NCBI GenBank assembly: GCA_027605045.1
Contig: JAQFWX010000111.1
Location: 47,682-111,681 of the forward strand
Reading direction: 5' to 3'
From: Phallus indusiatus
Taxonomy: Eukaryota > Basidiomycota > Agaricomycetes > Phallales > Phallaceae
DNA length: 64,000 nucleotides
Both the position numbers and the translations under genes were made by a program. The notes under the pieces were generated by a model that was not told the origin of the DNA, did not search any database, and saw only the letters and a list, made by a program, of their open reading frames with translations. This document shows, piece by piece, positions 34,240 to 46,275 of this stretch. The stretch's first letter is position 1; each line of letters starts with the position of its first letter.

Positions 34240-35784
34240 ATGGGTGTCGAAAGTACGATATCCATTCCTATTCCAACTGGAGTGTTCAAGATGGTGGACG
34301 ACACGGATCCCGCTGTTTCGTATAATGGTCCTTGGTCGCAGGATTTTGGAACGACAGATTCCATAGGAAACGCGGGGTCGACGTACAACCATACCACACA
34401 TGTAATCAAAAATAACGGTAGTCTCTCTTTTACTTTTACCGGTGCGTTTGAAATATGATTTTTTTTATAATACTATTTTGTACTTGATTGAATGCGCTCT
34501 TCTAGGCACCGAGTTCACCGCTGCAGCTTCCATGACCATCCGCGACGTCGACGCGCAAAATGATCCAGACTGGACTTGTTCAATAGACGGATTTCCATTA
34601 AGCACGGGCGGAAATAACGGCATCGACGATACCAATCGATATATTCTGTGCAGTAATGATTCGCTTGCGCTAGGGCAGCATACGGTCTCGATTGGGGTGC
34701 GATCGCTAGGGACTCCGTTCTGGTTCGACTATATACGCTACATGCCGGGTCCGACTGTTAGCAATGATTCAAGCATTCTTATATATGATAGTTTGAATGG
34801 CAATATTCAATATGATGGGACGTTTTTGAATTCGCCCAATTCTGGTGCACATATGACGCAGACGAACGGCGGGGCTTTATCTGTGCCATTTAACGGTGAG
34901 ATCATTTAGTTTAGTTGCTTGCGGTTTGTTAAGCCTAGACCTTTTTCATTGTAGGCACATCTATATCATGGATCGGTTTCGCATTATCGAGTCTTCCGGA
35001 GGGTTCTGCACAGGCGAAATACTCCGTAGACTTGGGACCAGAAGTTCAGTTCCCCATTCCTACCTCGGACCAGTTCCAACAAACATATTTCACAACCTCG
35101 CCAGTGCAAAATGGACCCCACACACTTGTTGTTACATATGAGGGTAATGGACAAACAACACCTTTGATGCTGGATTACTTTTTGGTTTCGACGGGTCCCA
35201 CAATTCTGGATAATACTCTGGGTTCGAGTAATACTAGTGTTGTTATCGGGTCTGGTGCGACTCCACCGGGAACTTCAACGTCAACGGGACCTGCCTTGGG
35301 GTCGGGAACGGGTGGTTCGCAGCATAATGGAACGGGTAGCGGTACTGGCCCGCAAACCAAGGTTGTTACCAACGTAGGTGCGATTGTAGGAGGCATCCTT
35401 GGCGGAGCGGCGTTCACACTTCTCGCTGTATTGGCTATCTTTTTCATCCGCAGACGGCGTAGGCAGCAAGTGGATGGGAATTCGGAAGCGTTGTACTATA
35501 GTGTTGCGCAGGCGCGACCGCAGGGCAGGCCGGACAGGATCTTGTCAACGAGTGGGAGAGTCGATGTGCCTATGCTTCATGTTGAGCCGTGGTCTTTTCC
35601 CGAAGGTTACAGGAACGAGCAGCAATGGGTGCAGCAGACTCAGGATAGTAGGAGTTTCGGAAGTTCCGGTCCTTCGGTGGCGTTGTCTAGTCAAGGGTCT
35701 AACCAGGGGTCTCGGGCACAGTTGACGATGGACACGGCAGCAACGAAGGGAAGTGGAGGAGCACCACCTGGATATTCGCCATAA
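34240..35784 (+). CDS. Single-pass membrane protein, tandem copy 1
   Basis: Three exons encode about 450 residues. The N-terminal two thirds form two similar beta-type lobes: VDDTDPAVSYNGPWSQDFG with SLSFTFTGTEFTAAASMT, and ILIYDSLNGNIQYDG with ALSVPFNGTSISWIGFAL. Each has an inner strand pair and a DYI/DYF end (FWFDYIRYMPG, MLDYFLVSTGP). This is the layout of the Agaricomycete beta-sandwich/carbohydrate-binding-like ectodomains. A Ser/Thr/Gly-rich stalk follows, then the membrane helix AIVGGILGGAAFTLLAVLAI with FFIRRRRRQ, and a disordered cytoplasmic tail ending GGAPPGYSP. There is no classical signal peptide, so topology is uncertain. N-x-S/T sites are frequent. Ligand unknown. It is nearly identical in plan to the copy at 36639. 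Confidence 0.75.
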
Positions 35785-36638
35785 CACCATTAACATATAC
35801 GATTTAAGGCTTGTTATATTATATTATATTTCATGTTTGTTTAGTATTTTTCTGCATGTGTATTGCGTACTGCGAGTGATATGACCATATTTAGAGCATT
35901 TTATCAATGATTAATTCAGCCATCTGCTTGTCAACTCCAAATTCAACTTCCGTCAGATCGGATGGTAGGGCGGTGGGCGACGCCACACTGCGCCACACCA
36001 CTGAAGTACTGATCGTTCAACAGAAGTCCGATCTCATTTCGAATCGTTTACCCCGGATCTCTGCGGAGAATGAGAGCATTTGTTGGAGTTTCTTATCAAA
36101 AGAGTTGAACGTTGACGTTGATGGCAGATGACAGATCTGTAAAATTATCTTGGTATGGAAGCCTGTTCTTTTCTCAGTCAAGTCTAGCAACTCTTACTTT
36201 TTGTTTAATTAGGTCTGGCAGTGGCTTTTAGGAGTTTAGGCTAGTGTCTTTTACATAAAGGAAAACCATGTCTTTCGCTATGGGTTCCCGGCTCCATCTT
36301 CGTGGTTGTTATCGATATATCTCTAGACGATTTTCGCTGCGTGCGATTCGATCAATCAGATTTCCAACATGAACTACATTAGAAGTGATAGGATATATTT
36401 GTTGCATCTCGCTGATGATTGTTGTTCGCAAGTATTATGTGGATTTGGGCCATATGCGTGTATTCGCGTTGTTTCAGATCAATAAACCCGCGATACTGGA
36501 AATTTCGTGAGTATGCTTGATACTTAAACGTTGAACGTTGAAGTTCTATGTACTAGTTTTTATTGACGATTTTCCCGTGCATGGTTCTATTTCTTTTTCA
36601 TCTAGACGATTTCATTCCTTCTTAGTCGATCTTTACCT
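35785..36638. other. Spacer between the duplicated membrane protein genes
   Basis: Composed of the 3' end of unit 1 and the upstream arm of unit 2. Bases 35940-36640 match 33449-34240 in patches. No separate gene. Confidence 0.6.
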
Positions 36639-38109
36639 ATGGGTGCTGAAAGTACGATATCCATCCCTCTTCCAACTGGAGTTTTTAAGATGGTGGATGA
36701 TACGGATCCCGCTGTTTCGTATGATGGTCCTTGGTCTCAGGATTTTGGAACGACCGATTCAATAGGAGATGCCGGGTCGACGTATAATCATACCACACAT
36801 GTAATCAAAAATAACGGCAGTCTTTCTTTTACTTTCACCGGTGCGTTTTGAAATATAATCTCTTTATAGTGAGATTGAATGCGCTCCGTCTAGGTACCGA
36901 GTTCACAGCTGCGGCTTCTATGACTATCCGTGATGTCGACGCGCAGAATGATCCAGATTGGACTTGTTCAGTGGACGGCCTTCCACTAAGCACAGGCGGA
37001 AATAACGGCATCGATGACACTAATCGATATATTCTGTGCAGTAATGATTCGCTTGCTTTAGGGCAGCATACGGTCTCAATTGGGGTGCGATCGCTAGGAA
37101 CGCCGTTCTGGTTCGACTATATTCGATATATGCCGGGCCCAACCGTTAGCAACGATTCAAGCATTCTTATATATGATAGTTTGAATGCGAACATTCAGTA
37201 TGATGGGACGTTTTTGAATTCGCCCATTTTTGGTGGTGCACATATGACGCAGACAAATGGGGGGGCTTTATCTGTGCCATTTAATGGTGAGATCAGCTAT
37301 TTCGGTTGCTTGCGGTTTGTTAAGCTTCGACGTACGTTCGTCTTTTTTTCATCGCAGGAACGTCTATATCATGGATCGGTTACGCACTACCGACTCTTCC
37401 GGAGGGTTCTGCACAGGCGAAATACTCCGTAGACTTGGGACCAGACGTTCAGTTCTCTATTCCCACCTCGATCCATTTCCAAGAAACATATTTCACAACC
37501 TCACCAGTGCAAAATGGACCTCATACGCTTGTTGTTACATTTGAGGGTAATAAGCAGACCACACCTTTGATGCTGGACTACTTTTTGGTTTCGACGGGAC
37601 CCGCGATTCCGGACAACACGCTGGGTTCAAGTAATGCCAGTGTTGTTGTCGGGTCTGGTGCGACTCCGCCGGGAACTTCGACGTCAACGGGTCCTGAACT
37701 AGGACCGGCAGCGAGTGGTGCGCAGCATAATGGAACGGGTAGTGGTACTGACCCACAAACGAAGGTTGTTACCAACATAGGCGCAATTGTAGGGTGCATC
37801 GTTGGCGGAGTGGCGTTTACGCTTCTCGCAGTATTTGCCATCTATTTCATCCGCAAACGGCGAAGGCAGCAACATAATGATGGGAACGAAGGGGTGTATC
37901 ATAGTGTTGCGCAGGCGGAAACACGAGGCAGGATCTTGTCGGCGGGTGGGAGGGTCGCTGTGTCTATACACCATGTTGAGCCGTGGAGTTTATCAGAAAG
38001 CTCCAGGAACGAGCAGACTCAGGGTGGTAGGAACGTCGGAAGTTCGGGTCCCTCAATGAGGTTGTTTAGGAAGGGAAATCGGGGAGCACCACCTGGATAT
38101 TCGCCATGA
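36639..38109 (+). CDS. Single-pass membrane protein, tandem copy 2
   Basis: Paralogue of the gene at 34240 with the same three-exon structure and the same splice sites. Ectodomain lobes are almost unchanged (VDDTDPAVSYDGPWSQDFG; FWFDYIRYMPG; PFNGTSISWIGYALP). The membrane helix is slightly altered: AIVGCIVGGVAFTLLAVFAI with YFIRKRRRQ. The cytoplasmic tail is shorter and more diverged, missing the Gln/Ser-rich segment present in copy 1 but keeping the final GAPPGYSP. Divergence concentrated in the tail suggests the ectodomain is under stronger constraint. Function unknown. Confidence 0.75.
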
Positions 38110-38881
38110 CATATACGATGTAAGGCTTGATTTATTATATATTACCTTTCATGTTTGTTATTATATTTCTACCTGTGTTGCGAGTGTTATGATCATATCA
38201 AGAACATTTTATAAATAATTAGGGATCCGGCCATCTGCTTATAATTAGCTGCATGTCTGGCATATTTTCAAACCAAGTATGATAAACAATCTGGTATTTA
38301 TTTTGTAGTTGACGGTCCATTGTTTTTTTTCTCATAACTCCACGCCGTGGCCAAACAGCGGCAAATAGCCGCGTGAGAGCCGCCTGTGCCGCGTCGAACC
38401 ATCCAACAGAGATCATCCATTCCTCTCTCTTATTCTCTCCACACTCCCTTCCCCTCCCGACTCGAGTCGAAAGACGTGGGTTTCTCGCTCGTCGAACCTC
38501 TTTTCGAATCAATCACAGGTTTTGGCGACATTCGTCAATAACATAACCAAAGTCTCTCTTTTACCCAACTACTCTCCTTTTTTGAAATTACAAAAAAAAG
38601 ATATTCGCACACGCACCCATTCCAAAATACCCTCACCCTTCGTGCCAGTCTCTCTTTAACGAATATTTGTTTCGGAAAAAAATCTGTGAAGAAAACAAAA
38701 AGCAATCCCACGTCTTAACGAACGAATTCAAAAAAATCCAAGCTTTTAGTATCCAGTTGCCAAGGTTCAACAAAAACGCCAAAAAAAGAAGAAAGCACAG
38801 TTCTAGTCGTAAAACAACCAGAAAAACCCATATTTCAAAAATTTCGAAAACTTTTAGGGATTACCATATATATCTGTCGAC
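38110..38881. other. Upstream region and leader of the giant coiled-coil gene
   Basis: The duplication ends by about 38240. The rest is CT-rich then A-rich and suits a long untranslated leader before the ATG at 38882. No gene. Confidence 0.5.
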
Positions 38882-41800
38882 ATGGATAACACGCAACAAC
38901 AAACCGAGATCGATATTGATATCGCAGCCAAGCAACGTGTAAGTTACACCGTATTATGCGTCTGGGTGTACCCTCCTCTCATCCCCTTTTGTCAATTTTA
39001 TTTTTCTTTGTTTTTATATGTTTTTAGCTGTCAAGCTTTCGTTTCCGATTTGGATCTAGTCACATAAACTCTGATGCATCTACGGAGTTGGATTCACCAT
39101 CCTCAAATGGTAAATCGGATGTTTTCCCCCTCCGCCTCTTCCTTGACGACAGGCACTAATTCAAATTTCTCCATCTACAGTTAGAGATATTGATATCTCT
39201 CCCAACACGACGCCCACAGAAACGCCAATGTCCAAGTCTCACGGTCGTTCACCCTCTCATCATTCACGTTCCCATTCACGATCAGGCTCACTCTCGACGA
39301 CATTCACATTCCCGCTCAAACCTTCCACAATGAACAATCTCCCGCCTAATGCGAACATGAGCTGCTCGAACCAATCACATTCGGCTAGTGATAGCTCTAG
39401 TCAGCCGGTGCCATTTGGTTTTATACCCTCAGGAACTACTGCCCCGCGCTCACGTCCAAACTCTCACCACAAACGTCGCTCATCCGTGTCAACCAGACGA
39501 GAATCAGCTGAAATTATGGGTGTTTCTGCCCCTGAAACAGAATCTGACACGATTATGGATGGAAGACGTATGGCTTTGTGGGCTTTGGAGGGGAAAGGCA
39601 AAATGACGACTACGGCGACGACAACGACGACGAGACGTCCTGATTTCATTAGTGGATATACCCAAGTTGAGATACCCGAACTGAGTGAGATGGCACGGGA
39701 TTTCGGTAGTGGAGATGAGAACGAGCGTGAGTCGCATACATACACCACACGACAAGGTTATTAACCTAATCTCTTTCTTCACCAGCACCCGCTTGGTCGT
39801 CTTCAGGATTTAGTTCATTCAACCACAACTCTTTCCCTCCACTGGCTCCGAACTCTACCAAGCGCGACGCTGTCAACACCACCAGTCTTGTTACATCTTC
39901 GTCCGGCAAACGAGATACCTACCCATTTTTCGGTCCGGGAATTAACAATTCGGCTGGCAAACGTGATTCGTTTGGTGGTGGATTCGGAATTGGGATGATG
40001 AGTGCGGTCGGAAAACGTGATTCTTTTGGCAAGTTTTTGAATGCTTGCACGGTTAGCGATCAGCTTGGTACTTTACTCGAGGAAGAAGAGGATGTGGAGG
40101 AAGAAGAAGAGGTTGAAAAGGGGGAAGAAGAAGAGGTGGAGGAGGAAGAGTGTGACGAGTATGATGATGATGAAGAGGCGCAGCAGGCTGACGAAACTTT
40201 CCGTGCCGTTGATGAAATTCAGACGGAAGGAAGGAGGGAAGATGATGATGATGTTGACGACGACGACGACGGGGATGAAATTTTATTGGAAATGAGCCAC
40301 CAACTCAATGAGAAACCCCTATCTCATATTTCCTCTTCTCATCCTCGGCCAAGTTCTTCCTCGTGCTTCTCTCCCATGTCATCCCCGTTGTCGGCGCTCG
40401 TTTCTACGCCTACAACAACAACGTCCATGTCTACTACGCCTGCTCCCATACCAACATTTGTGACGGCGACGACAACGCCTTTGCATTTGCATTCGCCTAT
40501 TTTCAATTCTGTTTCTACCACTGACGGTATATCATCTGCGAGTGTCCCACTGGCGTCACCTCCTACTACTACTACTACTAAAAACATACCTATTGTTGAC
40601 TCTTTATCGCCATTTCTTTCTTCTTCTCCGACCCTTCCTCCTCCCTTTACCTCTACCTCCACCACTACCACTACTACCTCCACTGTTACGTCTTCCCGTC
40701 CCCGACCTGCCAACCTTAACCTGAACATCGGTCTTCGTCCTTTATCTCTAACTCCGGACTCCCTCCCATTAAATACCCGAGCCGCTTCAATCACTCCGTT
40801 AACCTCATCCAACATGAACGACACGTCAACGTCTACTCCAGGCTCTGGCACTACTGGTTCCGCTTCCGCCCGTATACCAGGTCTCCGACCGCTTTCTCTT
40901 GTCGCTGCAGTATCTATGTCTTCACCTGGTGGACTTTCACCGTCGACTTCTGCCTCTTCTTCTCAGCAGTCGCAATCGTCTGTGACGAGAAGAATGAGCC
41001 TTCTCTCGTCGTTATCTCCCTCGCCTTCAAACAGCAACAGCAACAATATACCCAATTCTTCAAATTCAAGTTCTAGCGTTTCGTATAAACGTAGTTCTTT
41101 GTCTTTCGAATGCGGCGATACATCGCCTGCTTCTTCAGCCGAATCTTCTTCTCGACCTGGGCCTCTTTACCAATACGCCACTACACTCCGCCGTACATCC
41201 CAGTCTCATCTTCCGACACCTGGTGCGACGCCTACATCCGCTGTTTCTCCATTACACTCTGGTATGCCATTTGGTATGAGTATGATGCGAGAGGAAGAGG
41301 AGTGTGGAGAGGAAGGTGACGACGATGAAGATGAGACTATTAATAATAGTGATGAGATGAACGTTGAGAAGGATGGTGATGCTAGTACACCTACCAATCC
41401 TACTTCGGCAACAACAGCTTCTGGTCCCGGAAAACTGAGCGTTCAAAATTCTGCACTCGATCGACCACTTTCACCTACCGAACAAGCTTTCTTGTATCGT
41501 TCGCACACGTCATTGCTTTGTCGTATCTCGGAGCTTGAAGATATTATTTCCAAGAATCAGCAACAGCAGCATATAGCCAGTTCTGAACAGCAACGTCTCC
41601 GTAGTCGTGGTCGAAGCGGCGCTCTATCGCCTGGTGACAGCAGTTCCTCATCATACGGACGCAGCGGACACGGTCGGTTCGAGTCGAGTATCAGCAGTGT
41701 TAGCACCAACACGAGTATCGATTCGGCTGCTGTTTCATCCACTTCATCGACTTCCTCGGAACCTTCAGATGAACTGTTGCAGCTTATTACAGATCTTAAA

Positions 41801-44800
41801 GCCGAGCGCGATAGTCTGATGCGCGATGTGCAGGTGTTCCAGGAACGCGTTGCGGAGCTTGAGAAGACGATTGCGACGCTTACAAGGCGTGTGGAAGCTG
41901 AACGGCGCGAGTCGTGGGTTGCTCAAGAGCGGATGAGCGTTCTTGAGATTGAGAGACGTCGTGCGGCTGAGGAAGTGTCGAGGTTGAAGGACGCTGTACG
42001 TGATCTTGATCGGGCTAAAAGTGAGGAAATCGAACGTGTTAAGACGGAGGTGAGGTTGGAAAAAGAGAGGATATCGAAGCTTGAGGTGCAGGTGGAGGAT
42101 GTTAGACGTGAGTTGGATGCGGAGAGGTTTAAGACGAAGCAGGCTGAGGATGAGGCTTGTATGTTGAGGAATAAAGTGGAGGAGATGAGTCGGGAGATGG
42201 ATGAGTTAAGGGCGTTGGTTTCTGAACAGCAAGCGCAGATTCTTCAGTTCCAGCAGATGCAGATGCAAGCTCAAATCCGCGCGAAACGGATTGGTCCAAA
42301 GATGCTCAACAATAGTTTTGCGTCTACTTCTACGACGGCATCCGGTTCACTTTCGTTTTCGAATTCTCATTCGCATATGTCTTCTTCTAGTACTTTGGCT
42401 GTCGACGAAATTGAGGTTGATGATGGTGAAGGAGAGGACCGCGACCACGACCATGACGATGCCGGTCGATTTAAGTATGTTCCATTTGGAATGTCACCCC
42501 CTCGTTCGCAGCATTCGCATGTTAGTGGCGCGACTTTGGGTTCTGTCGCCGAAGCTGAGGAAGAAGTCTGTGGTGGTGTTCCTAGGGATATCACTGCTGA
42601 TGAAACTGGCGAGGACGACGACGATGATGATGAGGATAGCGTCTCAGAGGACCATGACAACGAGTTGGCGCACTATGAGGACTCTGCTGAGTTTGATGAA
42701 GATGCGTTGGAAGATGATGACGAAGAAGACGGGGATGTTGTGTGGGGTGAAGATGCTACCACGTCTTCTTTTGGTGATTTCGTCCCTAGAAGGAATGTGT
42801 CGTCTACGCCTACTCCGGTGCCTTCTCCTGCTGCTCCTTTAGGATCTCGTCGTGGTCATGCGCGCGTTGGATCTATGGAGAAGGGGTGGTCGTTTGCTAC
42901 GGCTCGTGTCAATGCTGTCGTTCAAGCTCAAACTCAGGCTCAGGATCTTACTCGAGACGCTTCTAATCCCGAAACCCCCAAGGTGGACCGGTTCTTTGAA
43001 TGCCTTGAAGATCTGGAAGACGACGAATCATCAAGCGGTGCGATAGCTAATCTTGAGCTTCCGGATTCGAAGAGCTTTTGGAGCGGCATGGTGAAACAGA
43101 ACGGGAGCGCTGGTGACGATGAAGATGATGAGATGGATTTGCCTCCGTTTTTGTTGCCTGCTGGTATGGACGCGGACAGTTCTGCTGCTTCTTCCAGTTC
43201 GTCTTTGGTTTTGGATACGATTGCTGAAGAGGAGGAGGAAGAAGACGAAGACGAAGGACTTTCGGCTTATCTTCAAACTCCCAGCTGGAAAGATCTCATC
43301 GCTGAGAAACTGGATATCGTCGATGACGAAGAAGACGAGGAGATTGCTGGTGATGATGAGGAAGGAGTCGATAGATATCAGCAATCGCCCAGTGTTCGAC
43401 CTGCGTTTTATGCTCAACGAAATTCACATATTCAGTCGTTGCTTCCACGACCTGTATCACTCGTTCCCCCGGCTTCTGTTCTTTCACAAATGACGCCAAA
43501 TACGCTCAAGACTACGCTTGATGCGACTGTTCGCTCTCCTCCTAACGACTCGAAGCCTAACAGATGGAGTATCGGTGCTTCTCTCGGTATCAACTTACTC
43601 AACCATTCTAATTCCAATTCTGCTGTTGCTACCACTACTAATACTACTACAACGCCCGTTAAACCTCGTTTCTCACTTTCCCCTTCCACACCCGTCTCAA
43701 TCTCAAATCTCGGTAACGCTTTGTTACCCACCCCACCGCCTACCCTTATCCCCCGGCTCGTATCCAAGTCAGGCTTATCATCATCAGCTTCTCCAACCTC
43801 GCCGGTTTCGCCTAGCCCTGCACTATCGTCATCCTCGTCGTCGGTGTCATCATCAAGATCAAGTCCCGTTTTAAGCGAATTTGCCGAACGAGAGCGAGAG
43901 ATTGGATTGTCTACTCCCACTCCGCGTTCACCTCTTTTTAGTTCTAGATATGGACCGCTTTCGCCATCGCGTATTCCTACTCCGAGGAAGAGCGTGGGTG
44001 GTGGTGGTAATGGGTTGGCGTCCTCCTCCGCATCCGCAGCTATTACGAGTAGCGGCTCTGTAAGGTCTAGCATCATGTTTTCTCCGGCTTAATTTGTTGT
44101 TTCTTTTTGTGCTTATGCGAGTTTTTTTTCTTATACAGGACTGTTTCGCCAAATACTTCCATAACGGGTCAAACACGCGCTTTACCTTTGACGTTTCTCA
44201 CGAGGGTGAAGCAGCAGGCTCAGGCTCAGGCATAAATGGCCAAAGTGAATGCGGAAGAAGACGAAATCAGAGTGGTAATGGTGATGACGACGACGATGAC
44301 GCTGGTGAAGACACGTTGGTGGCTATGGGATTTCGGGATTCATTAAACTCCTCGTCAGATGATGATGGTTTGAGGGACGGAAATGACGGTTGTGATGTCG
44401 GCAGTCGGTATTATTCAAGTTCACGTTCACGTTCGAAAGTCGACAGGTGGTCGTCGATGTTAGGTGGTGGTCATGGTGGCGATACACGTTCTCGTTCACA
44501 TTCCGCCGGGATTGGGGGATCGCGACCGGATCAGAGTCTGGATCTGGATTCGATTGCCGTCGGTAGCGGGAGCGGGAGCACTAATGCTGGTGCTACGACC
44601 GTTGCGACCGGTAATAATGATAATAATAATACTATTCTCGGTGGTTTTGCGAGGCGGTTAGCGATGAAGTATTTGGGAGGTGGTGGATCTGCAGTAATGA
44701 CGACTTCGAATTTTCCGTTCCCTCCTAATCAAACTCAAACGACGCAATTCCGACAGACTCGTTCTGTTTCTGGTTCTAGTTCTGGCTCCGGTGCATTTGT

Positions 44801-44978
44801 GGATCGGGTGAAGCAGCTTGAACTGCTGCGTGCCAGAATTCGTGGGCAAAACGAAAGTCAGGGTCGTCGTGGTCTTGGTAGGAGTAATAATCATCATCGT
44901 GGTGGCCGGATGAAAGTTGAAGACGTCAGGTTTGTCGGCTGTTCGCATTGTGCGGATTCGAACGTTATCTTTCTTTGA
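38882..44978 (+). CDS. Giant acidic, Ser/Thr-rich protein with central coiled coil
   Basis: About 1,930 residues in six exons, most of it in one 4.3-kb exon. Exon 1 is MDNTQQQTEIDIDIAAKQR. The protein is mostly disordered: Ser/Pro/Thr-rich stretches alternate with long Glu/Asp runs encoded by GAN repeats. A repeated (A/G)GKRDSFG motif occurs near residue 300. The only clear structure is a coiled coil of about 165 residues (about 41785-42285), from ELLQLITDLKAERDSLMRDV to ELRALVSEQQAQILQFQQMQ, preceded by a helix LLCRISELEDIISKN. The final exon needs an intron from GTAAGG (44058) to about 44141; it carries FARRLAMKYLGGG and FVDRVKQLELLRARIRG. No known domain. A scaffold role is only a guess. 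Confidence 0.7.
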
Positions 44979-46275
44979 TTATCAAGTTTATGTGCATTGG
45001 ACGCTTTTTTATGTTGTTGCTGCTGTTGTTGTTTGTCGTCGTCATCTTGTGTGTTTATTCCCTTTCTTCATCCCCTATTCACTATTTCTTATCACATCTC
45101 ACATCATTCTTATAACATCCCCCTTCCTCCCCCATCGTATATACATACGCATCACTCAGTACCTGATGTTTCGTCTTTTTTTGTACTATGCCCCTTTAAA
45201 CCTTTCATTTCTCTCCTGATTTTTTCATGCCGTGTTCCTTCTTTGATCGTATGTGTCCCTGGTTGACGTCTTTCATATTTTTTTTCTCTTTTCAATCATG
45301 CAGGATACATTTTTCGATCCACCTCTTTCCCCATTCGTTCCCCGGCGTGTTCTACTATTCAGTAGTCTGTCGTGTATGTTTTTGTACGCCTGGATTGCGT
45401 AGTTTTCGTTTATTTTCCTAAGGAATTTTCCTTCTTTATTTTTCCTTCTTTGAGACCACGAATAAAAAAACGAAAAAGAAGAATAAAAAATAATAATTGT
45501 AGTAAAATAAAACTAAATTATTGCAAACTAAAATAACATGGCCGAGTGTGTGTTCTTATATATGCCAGAAGGAATGCGGTCCGTCGGAGTGCAGAAGCGA
45601 TAGGCACGTGGTGTCCGTTGCATACGCCACATAATCATATGCTTATATACGGAAGAACGAGCGAACACACAAGCACACGTCTCAGTGGAGAATATATTAA
45701 TTATATCAATCGGCCAAAGATTTAGCGGGAAGAGGGGGTGGAAATAACACATCGTAACTGAAAATCACGGGCGGCTGGTGTGTCTTTTTGTTTTCTCGAG
45801 TGTGTGCATGCATGCTGACGTTCTGAGCGTGTGAGACTAAAATCAGCTAACCGAAAAGTTTTTTTTGGGCTCAAAAAGATTTTTTAGTTTTTATTTTTTT
45901 TTGTGTTTTGCTGTTTCGGTTTGTTGCTCTTTCTCAAAAAAGGAATTATCCCCAAATATCCAAAAAAATAAAATAATTTGCAATTACGAAGAAGACACGA
46001 ACCGATTACCTGCTTACTATTCGGTTTCTTTTTTTTACACTTACTGCAAAAGCAGCAATATGGTCCGGGCATCTGCATCATCATTATTACTATCTGTATC
46101 ATCAGCAGCTGCTGCTAGTCAGGTTCAAAGTAGTAATAGTTAGCACTCGAGAGAAGGTGCTTGTTTTTGGGTTTCCACTTCTTCTCCCAAGACGAGAATA
46201 ATCCTCTTTTTTCGTATCGTTCAAGCTTGTTCTCGTGGTGCACGTATAGCAACTGGAGGAGGAGGGACAGAGTGA
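44979..46275. other. Intergenic region before the C2H2 gene
   Basis: T-rich 3' sequence, then an AT-rich leader with homopolymer A and T tracts (45420-45520, 45880-46040). Possible TATATA near 45557. The open frame at 45865-46143 has no ATG near its start and a random-looking composition. No gene. Confidence 0.5.

Larger units (their letters stand above)
33449..38240 (+). repeat. Tandem segmental duplication, about 2.5 kb unit
   Basis: Unit 1 runs from about 33449 to 35935 and unit 2 from about 35936 to 38240. Starts share AATTCAACTTCCGTCA. Promoter blocks (ATGTCTTTCGCT; GGTTCCC; CGATATATCTCT), whole genes with introns and 3' ends (ACATATACGAT; CCATCTGCTT) recur in the same order. Similarity is very high in exons and lower in flanks. 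Confidence 0.85.

Noticed and set aside
40339..40851. Minus-strand 170-codon open frame, and a similar one at 43432-44076
   Set aside because: Both are antisense shadows of the Ser/Thr- and Asp/Glu-rich giant gene, whose codon bias leaves the opposite strand open.
45865..46143. 92-codon frame with hydrophobic start before the C2H2 gene
   Set aside because: No ATG at its start, highly AT-rich with homopolymers, and it lies where a long untranslated leader is expected.
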